Translations under genes and position numbers: made by a program
Shown: one piece after another, positions 6,262 to 6,379 of the stretch
Position numbering within the stretch: the stretch's first letter is position 1
How the letters are laid out: every line of letters starts with the position of its first letter
Assembly (NCBI GenBank): GCA_035546355.1
Contig: DATKEH010000413.1
Coordinates: forward strand, 1-6,379
Reading direction: 5' to 3'
From: DATKEH01 sp035546355
GTDB taxonomy: Bacteria > Acidobacteriota > Thermoanaerobaculia > Multivoradales > JAIOJS01
DNA: 6,379 nucleotides
Notes under the pieces: model-generated
What the model was told of the DNA's origin: nothing
What the model saw: only the letters and a program-made list of their open reading frames with translations
Database searches by the model: none

Positions 6262-6267
6262 GATAAT
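6262..6267 (+). promoter_or_regulatory. Candidate -10 element for the dehydrogenase gene
   Basis: GATAAT matches TATAAT at five of six positions and is the only A/T-rich spot in the 65-bp gap. It ends 9 nt before the ATG at 6277, again implying a very short or absent leader. The -35 region (about 6239-6244, CCCTCC) does not match. Confidence 0.38.
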
Positions 6268-6276
6268 CTCGGGTGC

Positions 6277-6379
6277 ATGGGGATCGAGCGCTACGGCGTG
6301 GTGGGGGCGGGCACCATGGGGCACGGCATCGCCCAGGTGGCGGCGCAGGCCGGCAGGCCGGTGGTCCTGGTGGACGTGG
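6277..6379 (+). CDS. 3-hydroxyacyl-CoA dehydrogenase, N-terminal fragment cut by the window end
   Basis: The first 34 codons of an NAD-binding Rossmann fold: beta strand YGVVG, glycine-rich loop GAGTMGHGIAQ (10-20), helix, then VVLVDV (29-34), whose Asp would bind the ribose of NAD. G-x-G-x-M-G-x-G-I-A is characteristic of 3-hydroxyacyl-/3-hydroxybutyryl-CoA dehydrogenases (family of Hbd/PaaH and the FadB central domain), which oxidise 3-hydroxyacyl-CoA in beta-oxidation or butyrate-type pathways. The glycine loop only a few residues from the start suggests a stand-alone enzyme rather than a FadB-type fusion. The C-terminal domain is outside the window, so substrate range cannot be judged. 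The ATG at 6277 has no Shine-Dalgarno sequence. Confidence 0.85.
   Translation, partial: MGIERYGVVGAGTMGHGIAQVAAQAGRPVVLVDV

Noticed and set aside
4643..6324. Long minus-strand frames opposite the anti-sigma, bactofilin-like and dehydrogenase genes
   Set aside because: Composition is Arg/Ser/Pro/Ala/His-rich without motifs, and they cross three real genes with recognisable features.

Overview
This is an ordinary-looking chromosomal stretch from a very GC-rich bacterium, with tightly packed genes and strong G/C bias at third codon positions. System I (Ccm) cytochrome c maturation genes, a lipoprotein signal and a periplasm-type cyclophilin point to a diderm that makes c-type cytochromes. The CcmA-like ATPase has a variant signature (LSSGM) and lacks the usual H-loop histidine. 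From memory, such variants occur in Acidobacteriota, Gemmatimonadota and Bacteroidota-type lineages. An Acidobacteriota-like or deltaproteobacterial-grade host is my best guess, held loosely. I see no mobile element, RNA gene, CRISPR array or phage gene.

Layout. On the minus strand, reading leftward from about 1985, lies a ccmA-ccmB-ccmC operon (heme-export ABC ATPase, membrane subunit, heme-handling WWD-domain protein). The window edge cuts it off just after ccmC. A 49-bp divergent spacer separates it from a plus-strand gene (2035-4053) for a predicted lipoprotein made of HEAT repeats followed by a C-terminal cyclophilin-type peptidyl-prolyl isomerase. Next is a compact plus-strand cassette: an ECF sigma factor (4096-4677), a probable membrane anti-sigma factor starting 2 nt after it (4680-5261), and a protein overlapping that by 4 nt (5258-6211). 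This last protein has a signal peptide, a short bactofilin-like beta-repeat region and several membrane helices. A GC-rich hairpin follows, and then the first 34 codons of a 3-hydroxyacyl-CoA dehydrogenase (6277 to the window end).

How they fit together. Most of the genes concern the cell envelope: c-type cytochrome assembly, folding of exported proteins, and a regulator/membrane-regulator/effector trio that looks like an envelope-sensing ECF module. The dehydrogenase begins an unrelated metabolic unit.

The most interesting regulatory pattern is at transcription-unit heads. ccmA, the HEAT-cyclophilin gene and the dehydrogenase each have a -10-like hexamer only 8-10 nt before the ATG and no evident Shine-Dalgarno sequence. 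The sigma gene has an ECF-like promoter (GCAACC-N15-CGTACC) equally close to its ATG. By contrast, the operon-internal genes ccmB and the anti-sigma gene have SD-like sequences at good spacing. This suggests leaderless transcripts at operon heads. I found no clearly new defence or biosynthetic system.
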